Assembly: GCA_017936265.1 (NCBI GenBank) | Contig: JAGBFX010000014.1 | Coordinates: forward strand, 62,001 to 126,000 | Reading direction: 5' to 3' | DNA: 64,000 nt | Origin: Bacteroidaceae bacterium | Lineage (GTDB): Bacteria > Bacteroidota > Bacteroidia > Bacteroidales > Bacteroidaceae | Shown: positions 61,056-64,000 of the stretch, piece by piece | Position numbering within the stretch: position 1 is the first letter of the stretch | Layout: each line of letters opens with the position of its first letter | Made by a program: the position numbers and the translations under genes | Notes under the pieces: generated by a model | Told to the model about the DNA's origin: nothing | Databases searched by the model: none | What the model saw: the letters and a program-made list of their open reading frames with translations, nothing else

Positions 61056-62303
61056 ATGACAACACTTACCTTAATAGAAAAACAGAGACTTATCAACCAT
61101 GTGCAACAAAACAGCCACTCAAGAAGCATCATCTACACTATAATTAAAGCTATCACGGAGTTTGATAATATTAGTCTTGAAGATTTCAGACCGCCGGTCC
61201 TGCCTAGACATATTTACGTCCGATTAGTGGAAGAATATTCACTTCAACATAGAGCTCATGGAAGAACATGTTTCCAAACCTCCATACCACCGGTTGCTGC
61301 ACAAAGGATGTCATATATCGATTTGGGGGCTGTCGGTTGTCTTGCACCAAAAAGTTCTTCAGAGAATTGTTCTATGCAGAGTGAGCCCACCCCCGTGTCA
61401 TACACTCCCGGTACGCCATCTTTCACTCCCGACAAACATAAGGACACAAACAGGTTGAGCAGTTTCTTTCGTTGGTTCCGTCACATTTTCAATAAGAGGC
61501 CAGAATACAACGACGTAATGGCATCCGTATTTGCTCCAGCAGAAATAGGACGCCGTTCATACATGATAACACAAGTATACATTCACCTCCCTGAAGAAAC
61601 CGAAAAGGTAAAGGCACTTGCGACAGAGCCACAAAATGGGACTGAACGACGTGATTATATTCCGCTGCAATGGAAACTAAAAAAAGGTGACAAAGTGGAT
61701 GTTCGTCTGATAATTCGTGGCGAGGGAGCAGTATACATGGATGAGATCAAAAGAGTTGAATGGAAAGGTTCCTTCACAAAATGCAGTTTCCAATATTTTG
61801 TAAAGGATGATACCGGTATAAGGGAATTACACAGCACTATACTCCTTTCCGTAAATGGCATACCTATTGGCGAGATGATGTTCTGTTCTGAAATCACATA
61901 TTTCCCAAGAGTGATACACCCCAAAGTCATTACACATAAATACAGCAAAGTCTTTATCTCATACTCGCATAAGGATGAGGCAAGCGTGAAGTCATTCCAC
62001 GAAGGATTAGAGTTGGCAGGCATTGATCATTTCTACGATCGCAAATACCTAAAAACAGGAGACATCTTCCCACTGGTAATACAAGACTATATCAACAGCG
62101 CTGACCTTTTTGTATTGTTCTGGTCAGAAAATGCCATGAATAGCGAGTACGTAAGAAAAGAATTGGAACAAGCGCTTAACAGAGCTTTTCCCAAAGTATC
62201 TCCCCCGCATACAGCCAAGCTTTCAATATATCCCATGAGCATTGAGCCACGCGCAGAACTGCCAAGCAGCATGAAAGATCATTACCATTTTTGTGAAATG
62301 TGA
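61056..62303 (+). CDS. TIR-domain protein with N-terminal helical and middle beta domains
   Basis: 415 residues from ATG 61056; earlier ATGs at 60966 and 60990 lie in the trpS terminator or before the promoter box. Residues 1-65 are helical. About 66-150 is a Ser/Pro/Thr-rich linker with no clear domain. About 150-285 is beta-rich (MITQVYIHLPEETEKVKAL, LQWKLKKGDKVDVRLII, LLSVNGIPIGEMMF). The TIR domain starts at KVFISYSHKDE (298) and includes SEYVRKELEQA, where E369 may be the catalytic Glu of NAD-consuming TIRs. The last residues are IYPMSIEPRAELPSSMK. Such proteins often act in bacterial defence or signalling; that is inference. Confidence 0.88.
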   Translation: MTTLTLIEKQRLINHVQQNSHSRSIIYTIIKAITEFDNISLEDFRPPVLPRHIYVRLVEEYSLQHRAHGRTCFQTSIPPVAAQRMSYIDLGAVGCLAPKSSSENCSMQSEPTPVSYTPGTPSFTPDKHKDTNRLSSFFRWFRHIFNKRPEYNDVMASVFAPAEIGRRSYMITQVYIHLPEETEKVKALATEPQNGTERRDYIPLQWKLKKGDKVDVRLIIRGEGAVYMDEIKRVEWKGSFTKCSFQYFVKDDTGIRELHSTILLSVNGIPIGEMMFCSEITYFPRVIHPKVITHKYSKVFISYSHKDEASVKSFHEGLELAGIDHFYDRKYLKTGDIFPLVIQDYINSADLFVLFWSENAMNSEYVRKELEQALNRAFPKVSPPHTAKLSIYPMSIEPRAELPSSMKDHYHFCEM

Positions 62304-62342
62304 AATAAAGCCTCGATATCTCGAGGCTTTATTTCACATTTC
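62295..62342. terminator. Bidirectional terminator overlapping the TIR stop codon
   Basis: A 22-bp perfect stem with loop TATC. The left arm includes the last TIR codons and its TGA (62301-62303). It can also end the convergent AAA ATPase message. Confidence 0.85.
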
Positions 62343-62358
62343 ATTATCACAAGTATCA

Positions 62359-64000
62359 TCAGGCCGTAAATCCTATCTCACGATACACTTTTCCACTCCT
62401 CTTTTCAGGTTTGTACATCGCATAGGCGGCACTGACATCATCAACCGTCACAAAGCGGTAATCATCACGGCTTTCAGCACCGTCTGACAGCAGAAGCCTT
62501 TCGCCCTGCGCCGGTATAATACCGTTATTCACGTACTGTTCAATCCATCGGGCATTGCTGAACCCCCACTCCTTGTTCTTCACACACTCCCCGATGCTCC
62601 CATGCAGCAAGTCACGCGCCTCTGCAGTGAGCTCATAATCCTGCTGTTGCAGTTTCTGCTCTGCAATCAGCATCAGTTCATCAGCTGTATAATCCTCGAA
62701 TTCGAACCTGTAAGGAAAACGGCCGCTCAGTCCCTGGTTGCTACGCATCATCATATCCATCTCCTTCGCATATCCTGCAAAGATTACAACCATATCACAG
62801 TTCTCCTGCGCCATTACCGTCAGCAGGCACTCTATCGCACGATAGCCGAAATCCTTGCGGTCGGCCAGACTGTCACACAGCGTATATGCCTCATCGACAA
62901 AGAGGATGTTGCCCTTCGCCTCATTAAGTATACGCTGCATGTTACGTTCAGTCTCGCCTATGTAACGCCCCACAATCTTGCCTCGGTCAACGAATACGAC
63001 ATCTCCTTTCGAGAGCAGCCCCAACGAACGGTAAATGCGCCCCATCATCTTGGCGACAGTTGTCTTGCCCGTTCCCGGATTACCTGTGAATATCATATGA
63101 TGCGCCTCGCCACTCTTTACCCTGAGCCCGAGACGGCGACGCTCAGCATTCATTTTCAGCATATTGAAGGTCCTTATTATGTTCTTCTTCACACTGTTGA
63201 GCCCGACCATAGCATTCAACCGACCGATACTCTCTTCAAACTCTTTTCCTCTTCCTTTGACAATTTTCTCCATGTCAATGTCACAGGCTTCAATGGTCGT
63301 GTGGAAATCCCTACCCTCATCACCGCCGTCGCCGAGCACCGCCAATGAACGGCTGATGAAATTCTCGACAATTCCATTCTTCACGAATTCAGTTATATCA
63401 GCCATCGTCAAACCGCTGAGGCAACCGCTGCTATCGGCACACTTCGCTGCATCTGTAAGGATGTGCTGCGCATCGGAAGAGAGCCTCAAATCATATACCA
63501 GCAGTTCATTTACCACCTGAGCCACATAAGTATCAGCACTCATATTGCATGTCGATATGCAGTTGGAGGGCGGAAAGCATTTTTTCAGTTGCGGGTAACA
63601 GTCGAAGAGCTGATTGACCTCGGCAGGGCTGCCGATGAGACATACCGCAAAGAAGACATTGTTCGCCATCGCGTCAAGCATCCTGTTTACGACATTTGAG
63701 CCATTACCCACAAGAGCCGTAATATTATAGAAAGCGATACATTTGTTGTTGCACCCGTCAAACAGTTCATTGACCTCATTGTTCAGGTTTATATTATTGG
63801 CGTCTGTCAGAGAAACACAGTCTGCAGAGTCAAAGTAATATCTGTTCCTGAACATGCGGCTCATACGGCTCAACTCACGGAGTTCCCAGACGCTGTATCC
63901 GCCATTGTATATGAAGTTCGGTACGGCATCTATCACACCAAGCCCCATTGAACGACGCTTGCTGTTCAGAGAGTCACGTGAGCAACTTGAGAGGAAATAT
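62359..64000 (-). CDS. CbxX/SpoVK-type AAA ATPase, 5' end cut by window edge
   Basis: The frame stays open from the edge to TGA 62359 (about 546 codons visible). The internal ATG at 63948 is probably not the start, since codons before it continue without a stop. The C-terminal AAA module has Walker A GNPGTGKT (about 63070-63095), Walker B ILFVDEAY (about 62885-62910), an arginine-rich SGRFPYRFEFEDYT and a lid; it belongs to the CbxX/CfqX group. The part before it (CIAFYNITALVGN, VFFAVCLIGSPAEVNQLF) looks like the remainder of a preceding, degenerate AAA module. Such proteins are remodelling ATPases; the partner is unknown. Convergent with the TIR gene. Confidence 0.85.
   Translation of the reverse strand, partial: YFLSSCSRDSLNSKRRSMGLGVIDAVPNFIYNGGYSVWELRELSRMSRMFRNRYYFDSADCVSLTDANNINLNNEVNELFDGCNNKCIAFYNITALVGNGSNVVNRMLDAMANNVFFAVCLIGSPAEVNQLFDCYPQLKKCFPPSNCISTCNMSADTYVAQVVNELLVYDLRLSSDAQHILTDAAKCADSSGCLSGLTMADITEFVKNGIVENFISRSLAVLGDGGDEGRDFHTTIEACDIDMEKIVKGRGKEFEESIGRLNAMVGLNSVKKNIIRTFNMLKMNAERRRLGLRVKSGEAHHMIFTGNPGTGKTTVAKMMGRIYRSLGLLSKGDVVFVDRGKIVGRYIGETERNMQRILNEAKGNILFVDEAYTLCDSLADRKDFGYRAIECLLTVMAQENCDMVVIFAGYAKEMDMMMRSNQGLSGRFPYRFEFEDYTADELMLIAEQKLQQQDYELTAEARDLLHGSIGECVKNKEWGFSNARWIEQYVNNGIIPAQGERLLLSDGAESRDDYRFVTVDDVSAAYAMYKPEKRSGKVYREIGFTA

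Overview
The window looks like chromosomal DNA from a Bacteroidales bacterium (Bacteroidaceae or Prevotellaceae-like; the genus cannot be fixed from this sequence). Many upstream regions carry the Bacteroidetes housekeeping promoter, -33 TTTG, about 19-20 nt, then -7 TAnnTTTG. The protein families are also typical of this order: lipidated TamA (TamL), DUF5686, DUF4251, DUF4296, BspA-type leucine-rich repeat proteins, clostripain C11, S37 peptidase, HU-SPOR protein, ECF sigma/anti-sigma pairs and secreted glycosidases. No phage, transposase, plasmid or CRISPR signal is visible. Both ends cut genes: a phospholipase D-family lipoprotein on the left and a CbxX-type AAA ATPase on the right.

Layout. 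1-9.97 kb: PLD-family lipoprotein, ECF sigma plus four-helix membrane protein, an overlapping S37 peptidase / ABC ATPase / MalY-type lyase operon, a large DUF5686 protein and a C11 peptidase pair. 10-15 kb: small envelope proteins, LrgA/LrgB, a HAD phosphatase, tRNA-Lys(CTT) and a PanE-like reductase. 15-20.4 kb: one minus-strand operon of two duplicated secreted LRR proteins, an ECF sigma factor and a large anti-sigma-like protein. 20.5-28.6 kb: TM2 and DUF2752 membrane proteins; tamL-metallohydrolase-tyrS; a TrmH methyltransferase; lspA, a DUF4296 lipoprotein and a DksA-like protein. 28.6-38 kb: ileS and three tandem acyl-CoA synthetase paralogues. 38-44 kb: an OadA-like carboxyltransferase without the biotinyl lysine, HU-SPOR and FHA proteins, and a pepP / glycerophosphodiesterase-like / glycosidase operon. 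44-52.5 kb: ATP-grasp and TonB-C proteins, a palindromic repeat array beside tRNA-His(GTG), a zinc-ribbon coiled-coil protein, NIF3, nagB and a GH43-like lipoprotein. 52.7-64 kb: a DUF4251 protein with an in-frame TGA before a proline-rich tail, YebC, pheT, an Ala-rich 11-mer-repeat lipoprotein, a sigma / anti-sigma / double-plug operon, trpS, a TIR-domain protein and the AAA ATPase.

How it fits together. Most of the window is translation and core physiology (ileS, tyrS, pheT, trpS, tRNAs, lspA, nagB, yebC) mixed with envelope and secreted-protein functions. Three separate ECF sigma loci each have a different partner set. The most unusual elements are the LRR-LRR-sigma-anti-sigma operon, the sigma-linked protein with two plug-like repeats and no barrel, the three-part TIR protein, the interrupted DUF4251 gene, the repeat array downstream of tRNA-His, and a likely leaderless GTG-started HU-SPOR mRNA.
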